Below are positions 1 to 6,236 of a stretch of 40,016 nucleotides of DNA, in pieces. Origin of the DNA: a virus; IMG/VR virus record IMGVR_UViG_3300048587_000950, positions 1 through 40,016 of that record. One strand, given 5' to 3'. Both the position numbers and the translations under genes were made by a program. Within the stretch, counting starts at the first letter, position 1, and the number at the start of each line of letters is the position of its first letter. The notes beneath the pieces are model-generated. The model saw only the letters and a program-made list of their open reading frames with translations. It made no database searches and was not told the DNA's origin.

Positions 1-147
1 GCCACCCTCACCGCGACCGAGGCGCGGCTGGCGGAAGCGGAGGCGAAGTGGCTGGCCGACTTCCGAATCCAGCAGGACGCCATCGTGCGGCTGACCGACG
101 AGCGCGACGCCGCCGTGGCGACTGCGAGGGAGGCGAATGCCCCGTAA
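1..147 (+). CDS. C-terminal end of an unidentified coiled-coil protein (partial)
   Basis: Open reading frame running in from the left edge without a start, 48 codons then TAA. The visible residues are rich in Ala, Glu, Arg, Asp and Leu with heptad-like spacing (ATLTATEARLAEAEAKW, then LTDERDAAVATAREA), which predicts an amphipathic helix or coiled coil. It overlaps the next gene by 11 bases, so the two are probably co-translated. Function cannot be inferred from the tail. Confidence 0.6.
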   Translation, partial: ATLTATEARLAEAEAKWLADFRIQQDAIVRLTDERDAAVATAREANAP

Positions 148-403
148 GCCCACGACGGCCCACTTGGAAGTCTTTCCGGAGATGTGGCCGCGCAGGCACC
201 CGACGTTTGACGACCAGCTGGACGTCGTGCACGACATCGCCAAGGCCGTGAAACGCCACGTCGATGCCGTGGACGAGACGGTCGTCGTCATCGGCTACAC
301 CTGCGAACACTGCGCGGCCCGGTGGACCGAGACCAGCGTCGACTACAACGGGGGCTGCTGCGCCGAAGACGAGCGCCACAACCCCGCACCGGAGCGACGA
401 TGA
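137..403 (+). CDS. Small Cys-containing protein, unknown function
   Basis: 88 aa. The ATG lies inside the end of the preceding gene. The second half has C-E-H-C at about residues 55-58 and a C-C pair near residues 74-75, followed by E-D-E, a spacing that could bind a metal (degenerate zinc ribbon). The first half is predicted helical. The stop overlaps the next ATG (ATGA), so translation is probably coupled. Not recognised; metal binding is inferred from cysteine spacing only. Confidence 0.55.
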   Translation: MPRKPTTAHLEVFPEMWPRRHPTFDDQLDVVHDIAKAVKRHVDAVDETVVVIGYTCEHCAARWTETSVDYNGGCCAEDERHNPAPERR

Positions 404-708
404 AAGTCCACGAGGAAGTCCTGGCCGAGCATCGGCGCATGCGCGCGCAGTTGCAGGAAGCGCTGGCCCTGTTGTCTGGCGGCACGCCCTACGAACGAAG
501 TCACCTCGAGGCGGTGCTGCAAGCGGGACTGCCGACCTCGACGCTGGCGGATGTCGATGCGACAGGGTACTACGCGGAGACCGGCTGGCTGGCGGTCGCC
601 TTGGACGCGCTCGGCGACCGTCGGGGCTCGTGCTTGATCCTCTCGCGTGACCGCCCGGTCGTTGCCGCAGCAGTAGCCCATTTCGACGCCACCCGCCAGT
701 ACGAGTAA
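400..708 (+). CDS. Unknown small soluble protein
   Basis: 102 aa, starting at an ATG overlapping the previous stop by four bases. The N-terminal 25 residues form a charged helix (EEVLAEHRRMRAQLQEALALL) followed by S-G-G-T-P, a 'helix then LxGGTP' layout also seen in the triplet starting at 926. The last part, with L-I-L-S-R-D-R-P, looks like a small alpha/beta unit. The TAA stop is the first part of a recurring TAAGGT motif. No family recognised. Confidence 0.55.
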   Translation: MKVHEEVLAEHRRMRAQLQEALALLSGGTPYERSHLEAVLQAGLPTSTLADVDATGYYAETGWLAVALDALGDRRGSCLILSRDRPVVAAAVAHFDATRQYE

Positions 709-731
709 GGTCCCTCCCACCCCACGGAAAA
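706..731 (+). promoter_or_regulatory. Candidate TAAGGT-type promoter, degenerate -10
   Basis: TAAGGT (706-711, starting in the stop codon) is followed after 12 bases by ACGGAAAA (724-731), which matches GYCGAAYA at 5 of 8 positions. The next ATG lies 32 bases after the start of TAAGGT, exactly as at thyX (12155 to 12187). No Shine-Dalgarno is visible before that ATG, so a leaderless transcript is possible. Weakest -10 of the group except the one at 3766. Confidence 0.3.
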
Positions 732-737
732 CACACT

Positions 738-929
738 ATGCGCTGGCAAGGACCCAAAGACCACACGCGCCGCGTGCGCCGCTGGTTCGCCTGGTGGCCC
801 GTCACCATTCGCCAGGAAACCCGGTGGCTCGAGCGCGTGGCCGTGCAGCAGCAATACAGCACGTTCCTGAGCGGTGGTGGCGGGTACTGGCGCAATCAGG
901 ACTTTGTGGACGAAAGGCAGGCCACGTGA
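738..929 (+). CDS. Basic Trp/Arg-rich small protein
   Basis: 63 aa, starting at the first ATG after the short gap. It is rich in Trp (six) and Arg (W-Q-G-P-K, RRVRRWFAWWPV, RQETRW) and has a G-G-G-G-Y turn near residue 53, so it is strongly basic and aromatic. It could contact nucleic acid or membrane, but no motif supports either. No canonical ribosome binding site lies upstream. It overlaps the next gene by four bases (GTGA). Confidence 0.5.
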   Translation: MRWQGPKDHTRRVRRWFAWWPVTIRQETRWLERVAVQQQYSTFLSGGGGYWRNQDFVDERQAT

Positions 930-1189
930 CGGACCACGCAGACAACATCGCGCACCTCCTCGGTGTGGCCTACCCCAAAGTGGTGCGATACACGCGCGCG
1001 GATGGGAGCGACGTCGGCTTTTGGTTGCACAAGAACCGGCTCTTTGGGTGGTACATCAATGGTATTGACCCCACGCCGGAAGAGATGCAGGCGGCGGGGA
1101 ACACGGGTTGGGAGCCCGGGGACCACGTGCTGACCACGTGTCGGACAACCCGCGAAGCGGTGTACGCGCAGCTGGGAGGCACGCCATGA
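926..1189 (+). CDS. Tandem triplet family 1, copy 1
   Basis: 87 aa from a GTG overlapping the previous TGA. First of three adjacent paralogues with the same plan: an N-terminal helix ending in L-L-G, then P-K-V-(V/I/L)-R, a central W/G-rich beta segment (FGWYINGIDPTPE; copy 2 has RGWWVNDDDPSPE) and a C-terminal helix ending in (Q/L)LG. This copy ends A-Q-L-G-G-T-P. Overlap with copy 2 is four bases. The family is not recognised. Confidence 0.65.
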   Translation: MTDHADNIAHLLGVAYPKVVRYTRADGSDVGFWLHKNRLFGWYINGIDPTPEEMQAAGNTGWEPGDHVLTTCRTTREAVYAQLGGTP

Positions 1190-1446
1190 GCCACGTCGGC
1201 GCACTGATCCAGCTCCTGGGCGGCCAACGACCCAAGGTCATTCGCGTGCAGCACGCGTACGGCCCGCTGGGCGTGTGGTGGCACGACGGCTCGCTGCGCG
1301 GCTGGTGGGTCAACGACGACGACCCGTCGCCAGAGCACGTGCAGGCCACCGAGCCTGATCGCGGCTGGTCTGCGTACAGCCTCAATTTCGCCGACGCGAA
1401 CGTGACCTATGCCGAGCTCGTCGACCAACTTGGGGGGATCCAATGA
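1186..1446 (+). CDS. Tandem triplet family 1, copy 2
   Basis: 86 aa. N-terminus M-S-H-V-G-A-L-I-Q-L-L-G-G, then P-K-V-I-R, a G-W-W-V-N-D-D-D-P-S-P-E block and the C-terminal TYAELVDQLGGIQ. It aligns with copy 1 over its whole length and with copy 3 at both ends. The helix-LGG module occurs at both termini of the same protein. Four-base overlaps on both sides indicate coupled translation. Function unknown. Confidence 0.65.
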   Translation: MSHVGALIQLLGGQRPKVIRVQHAYGPLGVWWHDGSLRGWWVNDDDPSPEHVQATEPDRGWSAYSLNFADANVTYAELVDQLGGIQ

Positions 1447-1709
1447 GCCACGTCGATGCGGTCACCCGCCTGTTGGGTGGTACGCCCAAGGTGTTGCGGC
1501 TACCCGCGCTGGGCCCTGGGAAGATGGAGCTCGTGGCCTGGGTGCGGGACGACGGCTCGGTGCGGGGGCGGTACATCTGGTCCCACGGCACCATCGAAGG
1601 CGCTCTGGCGACCGGCGGATGGGACGCCGCCACGCATCAGCACCCCATGGAAAAGGAAGTGGGCGTGACCTACCCGGAGTTGTGCGCGCTGTTGGGGGTG
1701 CAGCCATGA
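1443..1709 (+). CDS. Tandem triplet family 1, copy 3
   Basis: 88 aa. Begins M-S-H-V-D-A-V-T-R-L-L-G-G-T-P-K-V-L-R, nearly the same opening as copy 2, and ends T-Y-P-E-L-C-A-L-L-G-V-Q-P. The centre differs: R-G-R-Y-I-W replaces the G-W-W-V-N-D block. Duplication followed by divergence is the simplest reading. Function unknown. Confidence 0.65.
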   Translation: MSHVDAVTRLLGGTPKVLRLPALGPGKMELVAWVRDDGSVRGRYIWSHGTIEGALATGGWDAATHQHPMEKEVGVTYPELCALLGVQP

Positions 1710-1855
1710 CCGACGCGCAGCGGACCAAGCTGCGCCTGCTGGCCGCCGAGTACGGGCTGGCCGCGAGCAGTGAATATGCGGTGCAAGCGCTGGTGCGTGA
1801 CGCCCTGCGCGTGGTGCCCACCTGGGCGACGGAGGTCGCGTGCAAGTCACCGTAG
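1706..1855 (+). CDS. Very small helical protein
   Basis: 49 aa, ATG overlapping the previous stop by four bases. Charged at the N-terminus (D-A-Q-R-T-K-L-R-L-L-A-A-E), then mostly helical with V-Q-A-L-V-R-D-A-L-R-V-V. It overlaps the start of the next gene by 16 bases. The coupled start and consistent overlap style support it being real; nothing indicates a function. Confidence 0.45.
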   Translation: MTDAQRTKLRLLAAEYGLAASSEYAVQALVRDALRVVPTWATEVACKSP

Positions 1856-2196
1856 TGTGTCCGCTGTGCCTGGACGACCGCGAGGCGCAGGGCATTGGGC
1901 TGTGCTGCAAGTGCGACAACGGCCGCGATCCAGTGCAATGCACGGTGCAGCCGGACTCGGCAGACGAGTGGCGGCTGCGGTTGGCGGATGTCGCCGGGCG
2001 GTATGTGCAGGCGCGGCGCATCGCAGACGATCAGACGATTGCGTACCTGCAGGCGCGGGGTACCGGCACGCTGACCGCCGAGCTGGTCGTGCGTCGGGAC
2101 GACGCGCTGCGGCAGGTCAACAAGCTCGACGCGCTGTTGTGTGGTGCCTACGACGAATGGCGGACGCGTGCCGCTGCCCCGGCAGAGCCCACCTGA
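1840..2196 (+). CDS. Zinc-ribbon-like N-terminus plus helical protein
   Basis: 118 aa, read from the GTG at 1840. Residues 7-26 contain C-P-L-C and C-C-K-C separated by about 12 residues, a classic four-cysteine metal knuckle. The remainder (L-A-D-V-A-G-R-Y, ELVVRRDDALRQVNKLDALL) is predicted helical or coiled coil. It overlaps the next gene by one base (TGATG). Small phage zinc-ribbon proteins often bind nucleic acid or protein partners, but no target is indicated. Confidence 0.6.
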   Translation: MQVTVVCPLCLDDREAQGIGLCCKCDNGRDPVQCTVQPDSADEWRLRLADVAGRYVQARRIADDQTIAYLQARGTGTLTAELVVRRDDALRQVNKLDALLCGAYDEWRTRAAAPAEPT

Positions 2197-2492
2197 TGCC
2201 CCGAGAAACCAAAGCCGCGCGCAAAGCGCGGGGCCGCTGGGACTACGTGTCCTCCTATGGGGGCGACCTCGAGCAGGTGCTGGCAGGTCGCACGGTGCTG
2301 CGCGTGGTGCAGCGGCGTGATTTTGACGCCACCCACCCCCCGATGGGCGAGCGCGGGGAACCATATCCCAACGTGCTGATCGTGTTTCAGGACGGCACAG
2401 CGGCGGCGCTGACCTATCCTGTAGAGGGGTGTGGCTGCTGTGGCGAAGAAGACGCCTGGCATTTCTGGACTCCAACAGAAAGTGCGCGCTAA
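2196..2492 (+). CDS. Unknown 98-aa protein
   Basis: Starts with a basic stretch (P-R-E-T-K-A-A-R-K-A-R-G-R-W-D-Y), then a beta-rich core with V-L-R-V-V-Q-R-R-D-F-D and Y-P-N-V-L-I-V-F-Q-D-G-T-A-A-A-L-T-Y. A C-G-C-C-G motif lies near residue 79. The core resembles a small beta-sheet module, but the family is not recognised. The start overlaps the previous stop by one base. Confidence 0.55.
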   Translation: MPRETKAARKARGRWDYVSSYGGDLEQVLAGRTVLRVVQRRDFDATHPPMGERGEPYPNVLIVFQDGTAAALTYPVEGCGCCGEEDAWHFWTPTESAR

Positions 2493-2742
2493 CGTGAGAC
2501 ACACCCTGCGGTTCTGCGGAGCTGTTCTGCGCGACCTGGCCGCGGCCCTGGCGTACGTAGTCTACGGCGTATCGTGCGTGGTGTTGCTGTTCGCTGCCGG
2601 GATGACCGTTCCCGCCTGGCCCACCTGGGCGCAGCGCGCGCTGCTGGCGGCGTGCGGGATGATCGGGTTCCTCGTGCTGGTGGTGGTGATCACGGCGTAC
2701 GTCACCGACCTTTGGGCCAGGACGCGTCGCTATGGCGACTGA
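2440..2742 (+). CDS. Small membrane protein, two predicted TM helices
   Basis: About 100 aa in this reading. Two hydrophobic spans are visible: A-A-A-L-A-Y-V-V-Y-G-V-S-C-V-V-L-L-F and A-L-L-A-A-C-G-M-I-G-F-L-V-L-V-V-V, separated by a short P-A-W-P-T-W loop, so an inner-membrane hairpin is likely. The start is uncertain: GTG at 2440 follows GAGGGG by ten bases, while GTG at 2431 and 2494 are in frame. Overlaps the next gene by 11 bases. Confidence 0.55.
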   Translation: MAKKTPGISGLQQKVRANVRHTLRFCGAVLRDLAAALAYVVYGVSCVVLLFAAGMTVPAWPTWAQRALLAACGMIGFLVLVVVITAYVTDLWARTRRYGD

Positions 2743-3010
2743 CCGTCACCTGACCACGGCGGTTGCGCCCCTCGCGCCGGGTGAGTATTGGGGCACCGTG
2801 ATCGAACTCGGCCCACGCGGCGAGTTGGGCACGGTGGAAGTGTGTATCCAACGCACGTTCTCCCCGAGCGCCCGACAACTGGCCGCCTGGGCCGCGCAGG
2901 GCGTCGACCCGGAGGACCACGACGGCTACGAGTGCGTGGTGGCCGCCGAGATCGTCGGGGCCATTCAAGCCGCGGTGCACGGCATGCCCCTGCCCCGTCC
3001 TCGTCCCTGA
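2732..3010 (+). CDS. Unknown 92-aa protein
   Basis: The ATG lies inside the end of the membrane protein gene. Central beta-type segment (G-T-V-I-E-L-G-P-R-G-E-L-G-T-V-E-V-C-I) followed by helices with A-R-Q-L-A-A-W-A-A-Q-G and A-A-E-I-V-G-A-I-Q-A-A-V. The C-terminus is Pro/Arg-rich (P-L-P-R-P-R-P). It is the last gene before a 91-base gap with a hairpin, so it probably ends a translational cluster. Not recognised. Confidence 0.5.
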   Translation: MATDRHLTTAVAPLAPGEYWGTVIELGPRGELGTVEVCIQRTFSPSARQLAAWAAQGVDPEDHDGYECVVAAEIVGAIQAAVHGMPLPRPRP

Positions 3011-3030
3011 TCTTTCGTCCGACTGTCCCC

Positions 3031-3064
3031 GTGCGCGGTTCGTCGGCGTTGCCGACCCGCGCAC
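3031..3064 (+). terminator. Two-part stem-loop between gene clusters
   Basis: GTGCGC (3031-3036) pairs with GCGCAC (3059-3064), enclosing GTCGGC (3042-3047) paired with GCCGAC (3051-3056) around a GTT loop. There is no T-run, so it may be a weak or Rho-assisted terminator or an mRNA stability element. The same GTCGGC/GCCGAC inner stem recurs in the hairpin at 21353. Confidence 0.4.
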
Positions 3065-3101
3065 GTCGCCACTCGGCCTTCCCTCTCACATTGAGTTGAC
3101 C

Positions 3102-3377
3102 ATGCAATTGAGTCGCGCACATGTCCGTGCGGTGCTTCGGCTGTCCAAGATCAACTGGATCCACGTCGGCCCTCGCCGTGCGGAGCGGATCACGACCCAG
3201 TGCGAGCACTTGCTGCGGCGCGTGCCGCGTGTGACATCCGTGGCGGGCGTGCAGGCGCCGCGTCGCGTGCTGGCCCACTACACCCGGGCCTTGCGATCGA
3301 TCATGGACCAACTGGGCATGCCGGTCCCACTGGACGCCCCGCGTGGGCTGCCGCGCGCCATGCGCGGGGGGCGGTAA
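3102..3377 (+). CDS. Small basic helical protein
   Basis: 91 aa from ATG 3102. Strongly basic (many Arg, few acidic residues) with several predicted helices (S-R-A-H-V-R-A-V-L-R-L-S-K, RRAERITTQCEHLLRRV, HYTRALRSIMDQLGM). This composition suits a nucleic-acid-binding protein, although no defined HTH is visible. Only a weak GAG precedes the start. Stop TAA overlaps the next ATG by one base. Confidence 0.5.
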   Translation: MQLSRAHVRAVLRLSKINWIHVGPRRAERITTQCEHLLRRVPRVTSVAGVQAPRRVLAHYTRALRSIMDQLGMPVPLDAPRGLPRAMRGGR

Positions 3378-3595
3378 TGGCGGAGTTCACGCTCCTCGAG
3401 TACCAGCTGCAGCGCGGCCCCCTGGCAGGCGTGCGGGGCACGTGCGCGGCGGGCTGTACGGAGTACGGCACGCGCCTGCTCGCCCCGCCCACCATGCTGG
3501 TCCTCCCCGGCGCGAGTGGGGGCTGGTACCAGCTCGTCGGCATCGTGGACGGGGAGCTCCACTACGCCTGGCAGGAAAGCACTGGGCTCGAGTGA
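3377..3595 (+). CDS. Unknown 72-aa protein
   Basis: ATG overlaps the previous TAA by one base. Has C-A-A-G-C near residues 23-27 and a beta-rich second half (M-L-V-L-P-G-A-S-G-G-W-Y-Q-L-V-G-I-V-D-G-E-L-H-Y), a hydrophobic strand pattern typical of small beta-barrel folds. Coupled to the next gene by GTGA. Function not inferred. Confidence 0.5.
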   Translation: MAEFTLLEYQLQRGPLAGVRGTCAAGCTEYGTRLLAPPTMLVLPGASGGWYQLVGIVDGELHYAWQESTGLE

Positions 3596-3768
3596 CCAGC
3601 GTCTACGTCTGGGCGGATCTGCTGGGCGGGTGCGCCGACGGGGACGTTCTGCTCGTCGATGTCTGCGACCCGCCGCCGCACTGCATGCGGCGTACCCGCC
3701 TCGGGACGACGCAGCAGTACGTGCTGCACGATCACCCCCGCTGGGGGCTGTGCTACGTGCCGATGTAA
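3592..3768 (+). CDS. Unknown 58-aa protein
   Basis: Starts at GTG overlapping the previous TGA. Sequence V-T-S-V-Y-V-W-A-D-L-L-G-G, then D-V-L-L-V-D-V-C, P-P-P-H-C-M-R-R-T-R and H-P-R-W-G-L-C-Y. The three cysteines and two histidines could be coincidental. Its TAA is part of a TAAGGT motif. No family recognised. Confidence 0.45.
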   Translation: MTSVYVWADLLGGCADGDVLLVDVCDPPPHCMRRTRLGTTQQYVLHDHPRWGLCYVPM

Positions 3769-3791
3769 GGTCTGTGCGCGCTCCTGAAATG
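3766..3791 (+). promoter_or_regulatory. Possible TAAGGT-type promoter (weak)
   Basis: TAAGGT at 3766-3771 begins in the upstream stop codon, but the -10 position reads CTGAAATG, a poor match to GYCGAAYA. Further down, GCTCC near 3780-3784 can pair with the GGAGC ribosome binding site of the next gene (around 3809-3813), so an SD-sequestering stem is possible. Listed because the TAAGGT position matches the better examples. Confidence 0.2.
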
Positions 3792-3817
3792 ACACCTGTA
3801 CACCACTGGGAGCCGCT

Positions 3818-4324
3818 ATGCACGTGTTTGTCACCTCCGATTCGCACTTCGGGCAGGCGGGAATGCTCGAGTTTCTACGCCCAGACGGGTCGCGACTGCG
3901 GCCGTTTGCGTCGGTCGAAGAGCACGACGACCACCTGGTCGCGGCCTGGAACGCCCGGGTGCAGCCCACGGATAAGGTCTATCACCTGGGCGACGTGGCC
4001 ATGCACCATCGCGCGATCGCGACGATCGGCCGATGCAACGGACGGAAGGTGCTGATCAAGGGCAACCACGACACGCACCGGTTGACCAAGTACCTGCCCT
4101 GGTTCTACGACGTGCGAGCGTATCACGTCCTCGACAAACTGGTGCTGAGCCACGTACCGATTCACCCCGAATCGTTGGGGCGCTTCCGCGGCAACGTGCA
4201 CGGGCATTTGCATGCCCAGCAGTTGGCGGATCCCCGGTACCAGAACGTGTGCGTTGAGCACACCCACTGGGCGCCGCTCGAATTGAGCGAAGTCCAGCAG
4301 TTGTTCCGGAGCCCCACGTCATGA
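3818..4324 (+). CDS. Calcineurin-like metallophosphoesterase
   Basis: 168 aa with the complete motif order of small metallophosphoesterases: T-S-D-S-H-F-G at the N-terminus (motif I, D-x-H), L-G-D-V-A (motif II), K-G-N-H-D-T-H (motif III), L-S-H-V-P and V-H-G-H-L-H (motifs IV and V). These residues coordinate two metal ions that hydrolyse phosphomonoesters or diesters. Members occur in phages, for example in end processing or removal of 2',3'-cyclic phosphates, but the substrate cannot be told here. SD GGGAG precedes the ATG. A second member lies at 38649. Confidence 0.88.
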   Translation: MHVFVTSDSHFGQAGMLEFLRPDGSRLRPFASVEEHDDHLVAAWNARVQPTDKVYHLGDVAMHHRAIATIGRCNGRKVLIKGNHDTHRLTKYLPWFYDVRAYHVLDKLVLSHVPIHPESLGRFRGNVHGHLHAQQLADPRYQNVCVEHTHWAPLELSEVQQLFRSPTS

Positions 4325-4340
4325 CGTGGGGCATCGACGG

Positions 4341-4526
4341 ACCGAACACTCACGCGGTGCCACACGGCTTCGCCGCTAGTGGTCTTCGGTACGTGTGTCG
4401 CATGGTCCGGCATGCGACGGCACCTGGAGTGAGGGCACGGCTTGCCGTCCCGCGCTCTGACGTGCGCGCGGGACGCCAAGCCTCGCTGCCCTTGGCGTGA
4501 TCGAGTGCTCACACACTTCCGTGTGA
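4341..4526 (+). ncRNA. Four-hairpin structured leader or small RNA candidate
   Basis: Four perfect or near-perfect stems lie in the 245 bases between genes. H1: 4341-4346 with 4385-4390, 4347-4350 with 4378-4381, and 4354-4359 with 4371-4376. H2: TCGCATG 4398-4404 with 4411-4417. H3: 4432-4437 with 4487-4492, 4439-4444 with 4477-4482, and 4446-4455 with 4466-4475, about 22 pairs. H4: TCACAC 4509-4514 with GTGTGA 4521-4526. It precedes the gene at 4570. It could be a 5' leader, a processed RNA or a regulatory element. I do not recognise it as a known riboswitch. Confidence 0.45.
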
Positions 4527-4569
4527 CCCTCCCGTGGCTGGTCAGTGAACCCTTCTGAAGGAGTTGTAT

Positions 4570-5055
4570 ATGCAGTCGAACGACATCGTGATGGTCAACG
4601 TCACCGGGACCAACGGCACCACCCGGCACCAGAAGACCATCTCCCGCCGGTTCAACGGTGCGGGCCTCCCGCTGAACGACGACGGCAAGCCCGTCGGCGA
4701 CAGCGCCGAGGTGCTCCGCAACCTGCCGAGCGGCACGGCGACCAAGGCCCCGGACTTCCCGACGGCCAAGTTCCTCGAGGCGCAGGGCAAGGGCGCCGAG
4801 GGCGCGGCGGAGATCAAGGCGATCCAGATCGCCTACGCCCAGCAGTTCAGCGACTGGGAGAAGTCCCAGGGCGGCGGGTCGGAGAACCTGCAGGTGGCGA
4901 AGTCGGTCCTCGAGTACGCGAAGGAGTTCCACGCGTTCCAGGAGACCGATGGTGACCACTTCGTGATGAAGCTGGACAACCTCGACGTGGTCACCACCAC
5001 GCTCAGCGACGGGCGTACGCTGTACACCGTCACCGGCACGGCTGTCTTCGGCTGA
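4570..5055 (+). CDS. Unknown, probably highly expressed 161-aa protein
   Basis: The ATG at 4570 follows AGGAG by six bases, one of the best ribosome binding sites in the window. Third codon positions are almost all G or C, unlike many neighbours, as expected for a highly expressed gene. The protein has a beta-rich N-terminus (D-I-V-M-V-N-V-T-G-T-N-G), a Gly/Ala/Lys-rich middle with helices (E-I-K-A-I-Q-I-A-Y-A-Q-Q-F) and a C-terminal beta segment (LDNLDVVTTTLSDGRTLYTV). It stands alone between a structured leader and a hairpin terminator. No family recognised. Confidence 0.75.
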   Translation: MQSNDIVMVNVTGTNGTTRHQKTISRRFNGAGLPLNDDGKPVGDSAEVLRNLPSGTATKAPDFPTAKFLEAQGKGAEGAAEIKAIQIAYAQQFSDWEKSQGGGSENLQVAKSVLEYAKEFHAFQETDGDHFVMKLDNLDVVTTTLSDGRTLYTVTGTAVFG

Positions 5056-5094
5056 GCCTGTACACCGGTCTCTGGGGGTTCCCGGGGGCCGTTC

Positions 5095-5133
5095 GGTTGG
5101 GGCATCCGCTGCGTAGCGGAGGGTGTCCCAACC
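5095..5133 (+). terminator. Hairpin terminator after the 4570 gene
   Basis: GGTTGGGGCA (5095-5104) pairs with TGTCCCAACC (5124-5133), including one G-U pair. Inside, CCGCT (5106-5110) pairs with AGCGG (5115-5119) around a GCGT loop. A TTTT run follows seven bases downstream, so it is a plausible intrinsic terminator although the T-run is short and offset. Confidence 0.55.
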
Positions 5134-5160
5134 ACCCACCTTTTGACCGCAGGAGACCAG

Positions 5161-5475
5161 GTGACGTTTCTGAATGCGATACACAACGCGCTCGGCACTG
5201 GACTGCGGCTGTACGTGGCAGAGTCCTACGCTCCCGAACCGCACAAGCCCGAGATGGACTGGCTGCAGAACTACGTGCTGCTGGTGGCCCCCGACATCGA
5301 GGCGGCCGCCGAGCTCGCCCGGGCCGAAGCGTCCCGCCCTGGCAGCACGCTGCAGAACGAGCCCCACGAGCCTGCGGTGACGCAGATCTGGGTCCGCGAC
5401 TTTGGCGCGCCTGCGGCGGCGGGGCTGCTTCGCGATCGTGGAACGCTGCTGGTGTGGGCCGTAGACGATGCTTGA
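5161..5475 (+). CDS. Small DpnD/PcfM-like protein
   Basis: 104 aa from GTG 5161, chosen because AGGAG lies five bases upstream. It opens with a helix M-T-F-L-N-A-I-H-N-A-L-G, the terminal module shared by many proteins here. A strand-helix unit follows: Y-V-L-L-V-A-P-D-I-E-A-A-A-E-L-A-R-A-E-A, the 'beta strand, A-x-D-x-x-x-A, helix' pattern of DpnD/PcfM-type small phage proteins. The C-terminus is a beta hairpin (L-L-V-W-A-V-D-D). Overlaps the next gene by eight bases. Confidence 0.55.
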   Translation: MTFLNAIHNALGTGLRLYVAESYAPEPHKPEMDWLQNYVLLVAPDIEAAAELARAEASRPGSTLQNEPHEPAVTQIWVRDFGAPAAAGLLRDRGTLLVWAVDDA

Positions 5476-5818
5476 CGAACTCTACGCTACGCTGGGGCTC
5501 GCTGCCCCACCGCGCGACCTGCTGGTGTTCCGCTGGAAGGGTGAGGCGCTCGAGCAGGACTGGTGCGACTACACCCTGGAACCCGGGGAGCGGCCTAGTG
5601 CCCGGGCGGACAGGACGCTGATGGCCGAAATGTTCTATCCGGTCGGGGACGGGTGGTTCGCTCCGGTGCAACGCCACCCACCGCGAGACCAGTGGAAGAT
5701 CCGGTACGGCTGCGCGCATCCGCGCGACCACCTCAATCAACAGACGATGGAGTGGACCGTGCGCTCGGTGTCGCTGCCCGAGTGGGTCCTGGACTGGGAC
5801 GGCGAGCATGCTGGCTGA
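5468..5818 (+). CDS. Tandem triplet family 2, copy 1
   Basis: 116 aa. Begins M-L-D-E-L-Y-A-T-L-G-L and has the conserved order D-x-L-x-F-(R/Q)-W/A near residue 22, a Y-x-V-G-D-G-W-F segment and a W-T-V-R-S-V-S-L-P motif followed by an aromatic tail. The following two genes share this plan. The N-terminal helix is the module seen elsewhere in the window. Function unknown; overlap of 11 bases with copy 2. Confidence 0.65.
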   Translation: MLDELYATLGLAAPPRDLLVFRWKGEALEQDWCDYTLEPGERPSARADRTLMAEMFYPVGDGWFAPVQRHPPRDQWKIRYGCAHPRDHLNQQTMEWTVRSVSLPEWVLDWDGEHAG

Positions 5819-6236
5819 ACTGTATGCGGCACTGGGCTTGCCCGTCGCCGCGCCGACGGACGTGTTGGCGTTCCGCGCGCTCGAGTCGGGCTACAAGCAC
5901 CCGCGTTGCCTTCAGGCCGACACCCGGCCGATCGACGTTCCGGCGCTCGACGGCGGAGAATACTTCGTTCCGATCGGCGAGGGGTGGTACATCATTGTGG
6001 TCGCCCATGCGCTGGTGGTCCCGCGCGACGCCGGAGTGCCGCTGGAGAACGGGTGGCTCGTGCGGTACGCGGCAGACTACCCGTCGTCCGGGATGAACAA
6101 CTACCTCTACGAGTGGGCGGCGCGTTCCGTGGTGTTGCCGGACGGCGTGCAGGTCCTGCCCACCTACTGTCTCGACGCGCCTGAGCCCTACGACGACGAC
6201 GACGACTACGACGAGGATCTCTACGATGATGACTGA
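5808..6236 (+). CDS. Tandem triplet family 2, copy 2, acidic tail
   Basis: 142 aa. Opens M-L-A-E-L-Y-A-A-L-G-L, with D-V-L-A-F-R-A, F-V-P-I-G-E-G-W-Y-I-I-V-V and W-A-A-R-S-V-V-L-P matching copy 1. It is extended by an Asp/Tyr-rich tail (P-Y-D-D-D-D-D-Y-D-E-D) written in GAC repeats near 6190-6210. The tail overlaps the start of copy 3. Acidic tails can mimic DNA or contact partners, but nothing proves that here. Confidence 0.65.
   Translation: MLAELYAALGLPVAAPTDVLAFRALESGYKHPRCLQADTRPIDVPALDGGEYFVPIGEGWYIIVVAHALVVPRDAGVPLENGWLVRYAADYPSSGMNNYLYEWAARSVVLPDGVQVLPTYCLDAPEPYDDDDDYDEDLYDDD

Noticed and set aside
8-895. Long minus-strand reading frames in the left part and elsewhere
   Set aside because: They are mirror frames of GC-rich genes with no ribosome binding sites and low-complexity Arg/Pro/Ala content; the + strand genes overlap in a tidy coupled pattern.
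1186-1446. Classifying the LGG-ending proteins as ubiquitin-like
   Set aside because: The same LGG sequence also occurs at their N-termini and the third paralogue lacks it, so it was kept only as a low-interest idea.
6180-6215. GAC repeat as a phase-variation tract
   Set aside because: The run is short, interrupted and in frame, encoding an ordinary acidic tail.
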